DNA of 64,000 bases from Arthrinium phaeospermum (GCA_006503535.1 QYRS01000011.1:1426001-1490000); one strand, 5' to 3'; shown: positions 46,018 through 58,469, counted from the first letter of the stretch. A program made the numbers and translations. Notes: generated by a model not told the origin, from the letters alone.

Positions 46018-49000
46018 GATTGCTTTTGGCGGCCTGCTGCCGCTCTCTATGTCCCCCACTGCGCGCCTGAGGTGGCTCCTCCCCGAGTCCGTCGCGGAAG
46101 AAGTTTGTTGGGATCTGGGGGCGGCGGCGGACGACGCCTCCTAGCCGTGCTGGCGATGCTGGGCTTCAGTCCGACGACGATTAGTGAGAAGAGCGGGATA
46201 TTAGTAAGACTACATAACAATACAGAAGAAGAAGACGATAATGGGACAGAAGAGAAATAGAATCATTGCGCAAGAGAAGTTCACGGCCATTAGTACTATT
46301 GTTATTATGATCGTGGGAGGCAGGCAGGCTCTCAAGGTTTTTCTTTAATATCACTAACGTTGTTTCCTGCTCCTCGTCCAGCAACTCTCTCTTCTCTCTG
46401 TGTCCGTCATTATGCTTTGGGGGCAGGGATCGCTTCACTTTCCCCTCCCGCCGATACTCTCGAGCGATGTCTTAGATCCAATGGGGGAGAGCAGAAATAA
46501 CTCTGAAGCATGGTCACGCGCTAGTGGGAGGGCCCGAGTAACTCGCGATTTTGTCGAAAGGATGGCCTTTTTGAGTTTCCCGTGTAGGAGATTGTTTTCC
46601 TCCGAAGCTGGCGTTAGACTGACTGGTTACTGGTTTAGACGGGCTTTCTGAATTCTGGATTGCCGCCGTCGCGTCTGCACAGCCGACCGACCTTCGTAGA
46701 TGAGAGTGGCGCCATTGTTGGGTTAGTAGATTTGATGGCTTGCTTTCTGTTCGTGTCGAGATGTGACGCTCGAGGCAATATATAACAATCAAACGCTCTA
46801 CCATGGAGTGTTACAGACAGACAAGATTATGTTTTTTTCTTTCTTTCTGCCTCTTGGTCTCTGGTCCGTCTTGACTTTTTTTCAGACCTGGCCGATGATG
46901 GTATCGAACTCTGACTTCCTGCAGGTGCTGACAAACGAGCGTTTTGACACAAGTCACAGGGACAGTCTATTATTCCTTCCACGCTTGGGGGAGGCGCGGC
47001 CCTGCAGCAATATGCTAACATCATCCTACTCTTCCTCTTCCTTCTCCTCCTCCTCTGTGCTATGCTTGACTAGGCCTAACTATGAGGGTCAAACATATGC
47101 GCTCCCGACTGTGATCTCGAAAGCGGAGTACAGGCAACGACATAGACGAGGACAGACACCGGCGCCGCGGCTTATATGCGACGGGTTGCCCTGAAAGCAG
47201 TGGCCTTCAATGTATTTGAAATGCTCATTAGACTCCAGGGCGTGGTTAAGTCCGGGATGCAGAGGTATGTTTGAATTCGACGTCAACACTTGCCTGGTAT
47301 TTCAGTAAAATCTACAGATATATTGGTTTCTGTTTCCAGCCACAAAGACCGCATCTCAGATATTCTGGGCAATCCATCGTCTGAAGAGCAAGGCTATGTC
47401 TGTGCCTTTGTCGCGATCAGTAATCCCATGACGGATGCATGACATCTTGAAAGATTCTTGCCAACCCCGTAGGGAACTATGACCGAGGTCTGAACCTGAT
47501 GCAGTCTCATGGGTATCCAGACCTCACGGTGCCGAGGCTGAATAGTGAAGTCGCAATTCAACTTTAGGAGTGGCCATGTATATGTGAGAGCCGTTCGCAA
47601 CGGATGCCATAGCGGGCGCTCTCTTCGACCGGTAGCTACATATGGTCCATATATAGCTCCACGATGCCGACGAGAGTTCACCATTGAAACCCGAGTGTAC
47701 CCAGCTCTAAGAAGATCTCGGGGACTGATTGCCTAGCTTACACGGACTGCGGGTAAACGTATTAGGCCGACCACTACTATGACACTTGCGACTCAGCGAC
47801 TCTATTCATCGGAGAAATGCCATCTTGGGTGGATTATGTCTCTATCTTTCGTCCGTGTCGATTACGGGGTAAGGAACGGGGCCAGCTGCCAGCAACAAGA
47901 TACGCACCGATCTGGATGATTCCTTGGCAAAGCAGAACCATTTATCGAAGTCGGGGAGCCCCATACTGTGCCACCCACCTGGGTGCTCTTTAAATTGACA
48001 TGCGCACCATTCCATGTCGCCAATATTCAACATTTCCGTGTCTTTGTGCGTTTGATTATAGTTAATTGTTGTGTGATTGTTTTCGAGTAACGGTATAAGT
48101 AATACTTCTTCAACCATATCGATCTTAACCTACGGATGTTTTATTAGCGATTGAATCAATTGGGAATGGACCTTTACAGATTAACCATGGCAACGGTGCA
48201 ATTTTATTTCGACAGGCCGCCTGACGGAGTAGTGTCACGCTGATGACCCCCAGACCCCTACTTGGGACGATAAGCAATGCCTCCCGCTTCATGCAAGGCG
48301 GCCGTCATAACGGGGTCATTTGCAGGGTGCTCGTATTTAGTGGTCCCATGTCATGAGCAATGTCTTTCCAATTGTCATGTCAGTGATATGCAGCAACAGC
48401 AATATCGAGCAGACAACAAGAGCCAGATGCAGCAATGAATACTACTTTTGACTCAATCGTCCATCAATCAATTGAAATGATGGATTGTAGGAGGGGAATT
48501 GAATTGGATGTACGGATACTGATAGACCGCTCTGGTCTCAGCTGCCGCGCTAAGCTTGTCAGACTTATTTAGGAGGAGACCGCGGCTGGGAGAAAGAGAG
48601 GCAGCTCGGATGGCTCAGGCGAGCTAACAGCAAATAGCTGCTGGTCGGCCGCGTGGTTTTTATATGGGTGCGGTGCCATAACAATACGACTTGATGCCCT
48701 GGAATGATGTACTTGCTTAATTTAGAGCCTGTTTCTCCCGCATTGATGGGATGAGCGTGAGACATCGACGCTGTTGTTGTTGTTATTGTTCCCACAACTT
48801 GGTCCCCAGCCGAGATTGGAACCTGCCGTAGATCCAAACCACACCTACCGAGGCCACGATATAAGAAGAACAGGACTACACGTTTTGCTGCTGGTTAGGA
48901 GTGCCCATCCATAGCGAATATACCCCAGGTTCCATCGGATCCAATCAATGGAACAATGTAGCTGCTAGAGAGTGCATTTGATGTTAGGGGTCGCCCTACT

Positions 49001-49864
49001 GCTGACCTGTTGCTGTCCTATTTTAACCGCATGGAGTTGCCCTAGGAGTCTAGATCGTCCAGCTTCCTTCCTAGCGCATCCAAATACGGGCACTTGGAGC
49101 GCCACTATTTACGAGACTTGCGGATTTTGCATCAAGCAGCCAGTGAGGTAGTAGCCGACCCTGACCCCCCCTACCATCACGCATGTTCCCTTGTTTGGAC
49201 GACCATTCCACTTGAATTGGACGTGCCAACCCCGAGCCAGCGCCTTCCAGGACCGCATTCAAAGTCGTCCGTCCATCTCCAGATTCGAATCGGGGCCCGG
49301 TTCTCCCTCTTGCCTCTCCCTCCCACTCCCCCAAGGTGTCGTTATCGCCATAATAACAGCCCAGTACATTCGTTTGAACTTTGGCGCAACTTAGAGGCGG
49401 TTTCCTGCTTGTCGCATCAGTCCGCCAATCTCTCTCCTCACCATCGTTAGGCTCTGGTCGTACAACCGAACCGCTGCCGCAGCCTGAACTTTCTGCGCAT
49501 ACCCTCTGTCACAGAACGGGACACTGCATTGCCATTCGCTCTCGATAAGTGACGTTATTGCCTTTCTCCTGGTGCTCTATTCAAAGGAAGAGACGCTCGC
49601 CAGTTTCCAAAAGCCCGAATTTCATTCCAAAACTGCGCTCCTGCCCTTGTCTTTGAAAAAGAAAGTCTTTGAACCGCGGTCGTAATTGTACGCTCTCGTT
49701 GCCACGACTTGCGAAGTCTGCGAACGATAAAACGACCTGTTTCGAAACACTCGGTTTCCCGCATTCGGCTCCTGTCGCTTCTGCCAGCTTGACACCGGCA
49801 TCCTCCGAGTAATTCAGAAACCCGCGCATACACGCATAAGTCAATTCCTAGTTGGCAACCAACG
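46018..49864. other. Divergent 3.8-kb intergenic region
   Basis: Between the outward-reading Nudix-like and CRH genes. It contains T/C-rich stretches (CTTCCTCTTCCTTCTCC-like at about 47020-47060) and a GTTGTTGTTGTTATTGTT microsatellite at about 48771-48788. A single possible small frame at 47842-48117 is listed separately. Otherwise nothing supported. Confidence 0.5.
47842..48117 (-). CDS. Possible small protein of unknown family (tentative)
   Basis: A 91-codon ATG-initiated frame whose middle part is protein-like, rich in Trp, Cys and His: MEWCACQFKEHPGGWHSMGL followed by PDFDKWFCFAKESS. The last 20 codons look less coding-like, and a GTGCGT site after codon 69 could be an intron donor to an exon I could not find. 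I do not recognise the family. It could be a gene fragment or pseudogene in the long promoter interval. Confidence 0.25.
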   Translation of the reverse strand: MVEEVLLIPLLENNHTTINYNQTHKDTEMLNIGDMEWCACQFKEHPGGWHSMGLPDFDKWFCFAKESSRSVRILLLAAGPVPYPVIDTDER

Positions 49865-51361
49865 ATGAGGCGGACAATACTTCCTGTAGGCGTTGCCCTG
49901 CTGGGCGCGTCGGTTGTCCTTGCCGCCGACAAGCCGGCAACCTGCTCTCAAACTTCGAAATGTCCCAAGGAGACCCCCTGCTGCTCCCGTAAGTTGTTGC
50001 GATCTCCAATCGACATGTCGTGCATATTTGCGCCGCGTTGTACAGAAACGACTTTTACCGACGTGCATCGTGTTTGTCTAACAACGGTCCTGCAGAATAT
50101 GGCCAGTGCGGTGTCGGTGCGTACTGCTTGGGCGGATGCGACCCCCGAAGTTCGTTCTCTCTCGACGCCTGCGTGCCGTCGCCCGTGTGCATAGATCGCG
50201 ACATGAAGATGGGCTCGACAGACAAGATTGTCGATGTGCAGGATTATCTGGGCGATGCCTCCAAATCCGAATGGGTCGCACAAGGCACACCCCTGTCCAG
50301 CGACGACGGCCTGCTCCTGACCATGCCTCGCAACACCGCTGGCACTGTTCTTTCGTCGACTGGATACATGTGGTACGGGAATGTCAAGGCCAGAATGAAG
50401 ACGAGTCGGGGTCGTGGGGTTGTCACGGGTTTTATTCTCATGAGCGACGTCAAGGACGAAATTGACTTTGAGTGGGTGGGTGCCGACCTGGAGGTAACTC
50501 AGACCAATTACTACTTCCAGGGTATCCCTGACTGTAAGTTGAGATTTCCTGTTTTACGAAAGTTTCCGCCTTTGCTGATTCTTGTTTACAGACACGCACT
50601 CGGGCAACATTACCGGCACTGAAAACACCTTTGAGAACTGGCACGACTACGAAATCCGGTGGACCCCTGATGATATCACCTGGCTTGTAGACGGCAAAGT
50701 CGGCCGCGTGCAGAAGAAGTCCGATACTTGGAACAAGACGGCCAACCAATGGGACTTCCCTCAGACGCCATCCAGAGTCCAGCTGTCTCTCTGGCCCGGT
50801 GGTGCCGATACCAACGCGCCGGGAACCGTTGCCTGGGCGGGCGGTGCGATCGACTGGAACAGTGAGGACATTCAGAAGTACCAGTACGACTTTGCCACCG
50901 TTGCCTCGGTGAAGATCGAATGTTACAAGACCAAAAGTGCGCCGGGGACGAACTCGGGTAAGAGCTACACGATTTCGGACTACAAGGGACTCAACACATC
51001 CGTCAGCGATGGCGACAAGCCTACGATACTGAAATCACTCCTCGGCACTGGCCTGGATATGGACAAGGACTATCCCAAGTCTTCGTCTACTCAGACGATG
51101 GAGGTCATTCCCGGCATGAGTGGCGGCGGCCCCGGTACCAACGGCCAGGCGGCAGCCCATCCTGATGCCGGCTCTGGTACCAGTGGAAACGACCCGAGTC
51201 CGGCCGGCATCGCACCGAAATGCACACAAAGTGGCTTCGCGCAGGACTGTGGCAACCCGTCCACGGGCGGCAACGCCAATGAAGGTTACAAGCAAGAGCG
51301 CGCTCTCGGTGCCAGTGCCTTTGCGGCGCTGATTGCCGTCGCCGGTATGCTTTGGCTCTAA
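49865..51361 (+). CDS. CRH-type GH16 chitin-glucan transglycosylase, GPI-anchored
   Basis: Exons 49865..49988, 50096..50533 and 50592..51361 give 443 residues; both donors are GTAAGT and both phases fit. Crh enzymes cut chitin and transfer it to beta-1,3/1,6-glucan, cross-linking the cell wall. Order: signal peptide (1 to about 20, ending VVLAA), then a CBM18-like Cys-rich module completed by splicing (CSQTSKCPKETPCCSQYGQC, then GAYCLGGC). Next is the GH16 domain with catalytic DEIDFEWVG, preceded by TGFILMSDVK, and WHDYEIRWTPDDITWLVDG with QLSLWPGG. A Ser/Gly/Thr-rich linker and a C-terminal hydrophobic tail (GASAFAALIAVAGMLWL) fit GPI attachment. The GH16 active site is complete, so transglycosylase activity is expected. 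Confidence 0.96.
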
Positions 51362-54300
51362 ACGGCATAGAAAGCAGTATTTCGCCTGCATTTCGCACAC
51401 ATGGGGGCCAAGCAGCAACCTGCGGGAAGGTATGCAAGGCTGCCTACAGCATTCAATAGCATTGAGGGCGGCGCGAGCGTTGCATATCCGGCTCATTCCG
51501 ATTTTTCTCTCTTGTTTATGGGCTCTTACGATTCTTGTATCTTCGACTTCACATAATTAATTTTTCGGCAACTCTCATACGAGCATGGGAGGGGGGAAAC
51601 GGTCGGCGAAGGTGTCTAATGGCGTAACATGCTGTCCACTCCTTTAAGAATCATACGGACATGGTCAAGGCGAGGGAGGCGGCTTTTGGCATCGGATATC
51701 GTCTCGGTGGAACATGCCAGGGTTTAATGGCTTTAGCTGGGGCACGACACGAAGGAACGAGGCGACACGCATGGCCTGTACATATCATATCTCTGCACGT
51801 GTATAAAGAACGATGGATGTCAATGGAAAGCCATTCTCAGACAAAAAACGGTCATCTCAAAGTGTCCATGCTGCTTCTCTTCTATGCCATCTTGCTATCG
51901 TAGCCCGTTGAAGGAGGGCCGGATGTTTTTTAGTATGGCAATGTGGGTTTCGCTGAGTGGCCAGGATTGGCATTCGCGTTCACGAGCCGAGCGGCAGTTT
52001 CTTGTCGCCAAGTAAATCCAAATATATTGAATTCATTCAGCATACTTCTGCCGTTGCTCAGACCCTGCCCGCGCTGCCTTCCAAGTCCGACCAGATTGCT
52101 GGGAATCCTGGCACCGCAACTACAAGCTTTTCTGGCCGACAACGAGCAATGAAGTCGCATCGTGATGCACTACTGGACAATCGCTATTGTAAAGCTTACA
52201 GAAGATGAAAACGTTGCTGCTCGAGAATAATCACTGTTGTGTCGACGTACGATAGGGGTCAGTTGGGCACAAATCCATCGATGTGCCCCAACCGCTACGG
52301 GCATTATATCACGCCGTGATCGATATGCTGCATGTAAGGGAGGGTTTTGGAGCATCGTCGAGAGGTTTAGGGCATAGAATGAAGAGGTTGAAAAATCAAT
52401 ATACGAGCTACCCCTATCTGGTGTCTGGTGTGTTGAAGCCTGGGAGAGGGAATAGGGGTAGCTCGTATATTTTTCGGGTGGTACTTTTCCGGCGGCGGTG
52501 ACAGCAAAATCGCAGAACGGCCACGATTATCTGAAAGCAAAAATAACTAGAAAGTGGCCATAGGGGAGAAATAAAATATGGTGTTTGAAAGATGGTGAAC
52601 GACGGCAATGATGGCGATTCGTCGGTCGTGTGGGGAGGGGCCAGGTCGGGAGGCTGCAATGGAAACTCCCCGACCAGCAACGCCATGGCAGCAGAGCCTC
52701 AATACAGCTACATATGAAGGATTTGTGTTTATTGGTCAAGATTTCATGACAGATACTGTTGGCTCTACGGTAACTCCGTGACAGTTGGGACGAACGGCTG
52801 GGAATTCTCCTGGGCATGATGTTGTGGTACACATTCCCATGTGGTAACGATTTGCCCAGGTTGTGCCCTATCAAGAGTTAATGCAAACATGCGAACAACT
52901 CTTTTCCCCTGCCTAAGCTTACAGTGGCTTACTAGGACCAGGCTGCATCGGGCGCGTTATGACCGAATCATTCTCATGAGTTCGTCTTGTTTCAAACGGT
53001 GGGATGAAGAGGGTGGTGTGGCGGTTTTGATTGGATGGGCGATACCGAAAGTGTTTCTTTCAAACACTGGGGCTTTCCCACGCTGCCCCCTTTTTTCCCC
53101 TGCTGCCCCATTGCCCCTGGTCCTTTTCTTGGGGGCGTTTCCTACCCCGCAGAGCGCTAAGCCTCGCTGCAACTGCTGCACTGCTGCTATCACTTGCTGG
53201 GCTTCTGGCTGGGCCATTGGGCCCTGGCCCCCAAAATGATAGCAAGTTTTTAAGGGGGGCTGTAAGCCTGTAAGCCCAATAAGCATCTTGGCAACTGCAG
53301 CTTTCGGCACCTGGGAGGCCTATCACATTCTAACAACCCCAACCCTGCGTCCCCCTTGCTTCGCATGGGCGCAAGCAGGTGGACGGAAGAATGCTTTGGG
53401 GTCAAATCGCTTACCGAATTGAAAAGATGGTTCAGGAGGGCTTGCCCAGGACGTTGCAGCCAACACGGCAATCCTTGGATGAGGATCGTCTTCACCATCG
53501 CGGCGCATGTCACATTTTCGGTGCACACCTGCATATAACACACATTCATACCGAAGAAGCTGAAGATAAATAGTCTGGTGAGTGCCATCGACCCTTTTCG
53601 CCTTTGTTCGAGGTGAACCATCGTCGTGTCTTGTAGTCTCTTGGGTTACTTTACTATTCACTCAAGATCTTGCTCTTTGCATTCTTTGGATTCATTCCCT
53701 GTCAATCTCCCATCCAGCCGGAACCTGCCTCTAAGCCACCACCAATCATACTGGTGTTCCTGGGTTGCTGGTTGCTGCTGCTGCGCCTCGTGATTAGTAC
53801 GTGCGTGCGAGAGAAGGAATATACGGCTGATTTGGTTCCTATACAGTAAGTAGGTCATTCCTTCGGATTTTGCTATTACTGTCTGTTTCCCTTTGTCGAG
53901 CTGGTAGCCAGGGCTAATCGGCATCTGCCAATAGACTGGAGTACTTCTTACTGGCACTTCACCTGCCTTGCTTTGTCTGCTTTCCAATTATTTCCGATTG
54001 TGCCGACACAAAGGAAACTTCCCGGGCCCTTTGCTTCAGCCTCACCTTACAGCACAAGCACGCGCATCTGGATTCACCCCGGCTTTGTTAGCCTGCTAAC
54101 TTCGAGTCATTCATCCTGCGCCTTGGCTTTCTTTCTAGTCGATAACAACATCTGACTTCCCAAGCCCATCCCTTGTCTCTTTGACTCCTTTGGATCCTTT
54201 GGGTCAGCTTGCAGCGGTTCGGTTTATTAAGACCGCCTTCCTCCCTCTACCAGGCTCAACTCGTCTCGCAGCAGTGATTTTACTTTACACACGAGTTTTT

Positions 54301-54392
54301 CCTTTCTTTCGACAAAGACACATTCGCTTCATCCGAATATTCAACACACACACGACCAAAAGACACACGTCATTATTTGTTATTTCCTCAAA
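51362..54392. other. 3-kb intergenic region before the lactonase-like gene
   Basis: Contains the 20-bp hairpin at 52398-52471 and a C/G-homopolymer-rich segment at about 53056-53260. A T/C-rich leader-like region at about 53580-54390 probably forms the promoter and 5' UTR of the lactonase-like gene. No gene is supported. Confidence 0.5.
52398..52471. repeat. Perfect 20-bp inverted repeat with 34-nt loop
   Basis: AATATACGAGCTACCCCTAT at 52398-52417 is exactly complementary to 52452-52471, and a T-run follows at 52472-52474. On RNA it would fold into a strong hairpin. There are no TA or longer duplications clearly flanking it, so a MITE origin is less clear than for the element at 43.7 kb. Confidence 0.8.
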
Positions 54393-55604
54393 ATGGTACG
54401 ATTTACCTCAATGTTGCTGAATCTGGGGCTGGCCCTAGCAGCACCCTCACTCATTCCCCGCCAGGACCAGGGAGCCATCAACAAGAAGTTGATCGTCGGC
54501 GCCGCCGGCCAGATCCTTTCTTTCCAGTTTGACGGCAAGACTTTCAAGTCCATCAGCAAGGTCGCAGAGGAGGGCAAGTCGGCCAGCTGGATGGTCTTCA
54601 AGCAGCCCAACCATCTGTACGCCGTCGACGAGAACAGCAACACCCTGCGCCTCTTCAACTACGACCCGGCCACCGGCAAGCTGTCGGACAAGCCCGTCTC
54701 TGAGCAGACGGGCTCTCCGGGCGTCGTCTCTCTTGAGTTCAACAAGGACAAGACCCGCCTGCTCGGCGGGTCGTACAGCAACGGCACCGTCGACATCTGG
54801 GACGTCTCGGCTGGCGATGGTGCCATGAAGCTCATCAAGAACGTCACCCTGAAGGGTGACCTGAGCCCCAAGCACCCCACCCACCGCGCGCATCAGATTG
54901 TTCCCGAGGGCAGCGGCCGCTACTTCGCCATCAACGACCTTGGCGGCGACTCCATCCACATCATGGACTCCAAGAAGGATTACACCATCACAAGTGTGAC
55001 CAAGGTCCAGCCCGTCGGATGCGGTCCTCGCCATGGCGGCTTTCTCAGCACCAATCTCAACCCGTCTCTGCTTCCTACTCATTACGTTGTTCTATGCGAG
55101 ACGAAGAACCTCATCCAGCTGTTCAAGATCGACCAGAAGGCTGACGAGTCTCTGGGCCTGACCTTCCTCGATTCCATGAGCTCGTACGGCCCCATGCCTC
55201 CCGCCAACGCCACGACTGCCGCCGCCGGCGAGCTGACGGTTGCGAGAAACAACCGGGATATCTATGTCACTAACCGCCTCTCCGGCAATGTCACTGACAA
55301 CGTCTCCTTCTTCGCGTTCGAGCAGGTGAACGGCAAGCCCTGCCTCACGTGGAAGAGCCAGGTCTCCAGCGACGGAATCAGCCCGCGCATGATGAGCCTC
55401 AGCAGGGACCCGGAGCAGGGCATCATGTTTGTCGCTAACCCCATGGGCGGTCCCAGCGGCATCGCCGCCTTCAAGCGCAGCGAGCTCACCGGCTTGTTGA
55501 ACCAGAAGCCCATGGCCTCGATTGCGAACACGACCATCTCCAAGGAGGTGGGAGGCTTCGGCCCGCAGTTCGTCTTGGAGATCCCCGCCCCCAAGAGTGC
55601 TTAA
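54393..55604 (+). CDS. Secreted seven-bladed beta-propeller lactonase-like protein
   Basis: Intronless, 403 residues, of the lactonase family that includes 6-phosphogluconolactonase and carboxymuconate cyclase-like proteins. Residues 1 to about 17 are a signal peptide (MVRFTSMLLNLGLALAAPS), possibly followed by a Kex2-like IPRQ site. Propeller landmarks recur: LYAVDENSNTLRLFNYD, SPGVVSLEF, HPTHRAHQIVPEGSGRYFAI with NDLGGDSIHI, and CGPRHGGF. Also seen are YVTNRLSGN, SPRMMSLSRDPEQGIMFVAN and GPSGIAAF. In the cytosolic family, the Arg and His residues of the PRH segment line the active site; here that segment is retained. A secreted version may act on extracellular aromatic lactones; the substrate is unknown. 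Confidence 0.93.
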   Translation: MVRFTSMLLNLGLALAAPSLIPRQDQGAINKKLIVGAAGQILSFQFDGKTFKSISKVAEEGKSASWMVFKQPNHLYAVDENSNTLRLFNYDPATGKLSDKPVSEQTGSPGVVSLEFNKDKTRLLGGSYSNGTVDIWDVSAGDGAMKLIKNVTLKGDLSPKHPTHRAHQIVPEGSGRYFAINDLGGDSIHIMDSKKDYTITSVTKVQPVGCGPRHGGFLSTNLNPSLLPTHYVVLCETKNLIQLFKIDQKADESLGLTFLDSMSSYGPMPPANATTAAAGELTVARNNRDIYVTNRLSGNVTDNVSFFAFEQVNGKPCLTWKSQVSSDGISPRMMSLSRDPEQGIMFVANPMGGPSGIAAFKRSELTGLLNQKPMASIANTTISKEVGGFGPQFVLEIPAPKSA

Positions 55605-56680
55605 GTGAGGGTTCCGGTATAGACAGCCGAAGGATATGATTAAGCCTGATTAGGCTTGAGGCTACGACTTTGCATGGCATGGCGTTCAGGTTAGGGGACT
55701 TGCTTTTCATTCTCACATACACCGCCGCTCTCTGTGATGAGCATCAATATATTCTTCGATTCCTAAAGTTTTCCTCCTACCGTGAGCTGAATTCGTGCAG
55801 TCCACTCAACATGTTTGAATTGCCTTCCTGGGTGCCACTTTTGATGATCGGGCCTTTTGGCTCACTTAGTTTCTACGTCATTCAATAGATGTATCTGTAA
55901 CCCAACATAATGCTGCTGAACTATGGTGAAAATGGGGGCACCCATTGGTTTTGGGGTTGCTCGTAAAAAGGTTGCCTTGAGAGGGCTGCAGGTCTGCCAA
56001 CGCCGCATCCCAGGAGGGGGCTATCTATTTATTTGCAGATCCGCCAGCAAAGCCCTCTAATCTATTCCACCAGAGGAGGACCTTAGGTAATCCTCCTTCG
56101 CACTCGCACTCGCTTAAGCAAGCGTACTCCACCAACCCAACTGTGCCGTCATGCGCCAAGCCGCCAACCACAAGCAACGCCGACCCCTCATTGGGCGAGA
56201 GGACGCAGCCGCGCCGCATACCAGTACTTTGCGCAGTGGACGTGTCTTAAGGTGGGCGCATCCTCCTGGTCTTCAGTTATCGTATCCTCATGTTAGGCAG
56301 TAAAATTTGGAGACGATCTTGCGGCTGTGAGACGCCGGTTGACGTATCTTGAGTTGGTCTCGAATTAAGTACGGTGGAGGAGGGTGGGATAGTGTGAAGA
56401 AGGATGGATATAATGTGTAGCTATATTCCGGACTGGATGTTGTTGCTGTTCGAGTAAAGAAGCATATATTGATCGCTATATTCCTTTTCATATTTAGAGA
56501 TTGAATCTCATCACTCATCTTGATCTCACCTGTCTCCCGAAACCTATCTCATTTGCAAGAAAGAGGCGAGAATATAGAGAGACAGAAAAGTCGTACTATC
56601 CGAACTCGTTATACAAAAGGAAACCCACGGGGAATCAAAACGTCCAGGGGATACCAAACATACAAAAAGAAAAGCCGGAC
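55605..56680. other. Intergenic, lactonase 3' flank and DUF7702 promoter
   Basis: Tandem genes on the plus strand. I see a short AT-rich leader before 56681 but no gene; open frames in the 55670-55890 and 56025-56518 stretches have no features. Confidence 0.55.
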
Positions 56681-57834
56681 ATGGGCGCGGGCCACGACAT
56701 CTTCGGCTACCGCCACGGCATCGCGGTGGCCCAGCTGGCCCTGTTCGCGACGTCGCTGGTCTTTGGCGCCTACTTCTTCGGCCCCCGGTGCCTCGGCAGC
56801 AGCCCCCGCCGCAACGGCTGGTTCTGCATCGGCGTCTTCTCCGTCTTCCGCCTCGTCGGCGCCGGCTGCATGCTCGGCACCCTGGCCAACGACGACGACA
56901 GCGTCTGGGCCGGCGTCTTCGTCTGCGAGTCCTTTGGCATGGTCCTCATCGTGTTCCTGCTGCTGGAACTGATGGAGCGGGCGTAAGTTATTTTTCCTTC
57001 TTTTCTTCCCCCCTTTCCCCCTTTCCCTTACCCTTCTTATCTCTCAGGAGGGCTTGTTGCTGACAGAAGAATGGCGCAAATAGAAACAAGGCCGTGCCCA
57101 CCATCGACCCCCGCGCCTTCAAGATCCCCCAGCTCCTGACCTGGGCCGACCTGGGCCTCGCCATCGCCGGCTTCGCCTCGGCGGCGCGGCGCGAAAACGA
57201 GCACCCGCTGGCGCCGACGTCGCTGACGCGGGCGAGTTTCGGCCTCTTCACGGCGCTGTACCTCTGGATCAGCGGCATGGCGTACTTCCTGCTGACGTCC
57301 AAGCGTAGTTGTAGGGACGACAGAAACGGGAAAGGCCAGCAGCGGGACCAAGACCAAGGCCAGGATCAGGGCCTCATCCCGAACGGCAGGAGCTTCCCCC
57401 GCGACGAGCGCCGCGCCCTCGTCTGCGCCGCCCTCTGCCTCCCCCTCCTCGCCGTCCGCACCGCCTACTCGCTCGTGTTCCAGATCACGGGCGACATGGG
57501 CTGGAACGCGGTCAAGGGGCGGCCGACCCCGTACCTGCTCATGACGTTCCTGCCGGAGCTGGCCATCATCTACGCGTGCGTCTTCACCATCATGCGCATC
57601 GCGCCGCCGCCCCCGAAGGAGGAGACGGAGAAGCAGGACGGGGGCAAGAACAACGGACGAGGAGGGATCATGTCCTGGCTGCGGCCTTCGCGGTGGTGGC
57701 GGCGACGACAACAGCCAAGTAGTGCTGACGGCCAAGACGGCGGGCATTCCTCCCAGACTGACGAGGAAGGACGGGGTTCAGGGCCCGGACGTCGCGATGA
57801 GGAGAACATCTGGCTCGTGCCATCAAGAAGATAG
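56681..57834 (+). CDS. DUF7702-type fungal seven-helix membrane protein
   Basis: Exons 56681..56982 and 57084..57834 (intron 101 nt, GTAAGT..TAG, completing a split Ala codon) give 350 residues. Seven hydrophobic segments run from residue 10 to about 265: GIAVAQLALFATSLVFGAYF, the FRLVGAGCMLGTLA helix, FGMVLIVFLLLEL, LLTWADLGLAIAGFAS, LFTALYLWISGMAYFLL, ALVCAALCLPLLAVRTAY and PYLLMTFLPELAIIYACVF. A Gln/Asp-rich loop sits before helix 6. The tail (about 80 residues) is polar with basic WLRPSRWWRRR and acidic parts. The pattern matches the uncharacterised DUF7702 family common in ascomycetes. No function is known. The intron acceptor could alternatively lie at an earlier CAG, but phase favours this one. 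Confidence 0.87.
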
Positions 57835-58469
57835 CAAAGTAGATAGTGAGGATAGAAAATCCATATACAGCGTCATCATTCCCGCGTTTGAAGCAGTCAG
57901 TAGTGGCCCGAGCCAGTAGCTCATAACAACAGAACCGCATGCCCAAGCCCAAAGGAGAAAAGGTTCATGTAGAAGTATTATGTACGATTCATATTAACAC
58001 CTACTACCCTTCCATATACGCACGTGTTTATCCGCCGGGTGACAACCACAAAAAACCAGTTTTCATTTCATTGTACATGCGATCCGGCCAAGGGGTAATA
58101 TTCGTAAGGTGTCTTCCTTCCTCCTTCCCATCCTTTTACCCATTGAGCCGCGCATTGTTCTCTAGGTGACGCCGCGCCCTCTCCCAAGACCATCGTTAAT
58201 CGAAACAGTTTGCTTCCGTAGCCACGATGCGATCATGACGACACGCATTTGGGCACGTAAGCATCATCACACACATAGACGTAAGCCATTTTCATCATGG
58301 CCGGTGGATTTTCAACCCATGCCTTGGTCCAGTGCAATATATGCGGGCATTCAAGTACAGCTTGTTTATGTACTTTGGATAGGAGTCGCCTCGCTCGTTG
58401 GTGGGACGGCACGGCGTTAGATGGCGAGGCCATCGCCTCGAGACTCCTTTGACTGAGAGTGCGAGGTGC
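57835..58469. other. Convergent intergenic region
   Basis: 3' flanks of the DUF7702 gene (plus) and the mannosyltransferase gene (minus). No gene seen. Confidence 0.6.

Noticed and set aside
46018..46059. Fourteen-codon N-terminal extension of the Nudix-like protein starting at GTG
   Set aside because: GTG is not a normal nuclear start in fungi and a good in-frame ATG follows at 46017.
49270..49300. TTCGAATC-containing stretch resembling a tRNA T-arm
   Set aside because: No matching D-arm, anticodon arm or acceptor pairing could be built around it; other TTCGA sites in the window failed likewise.
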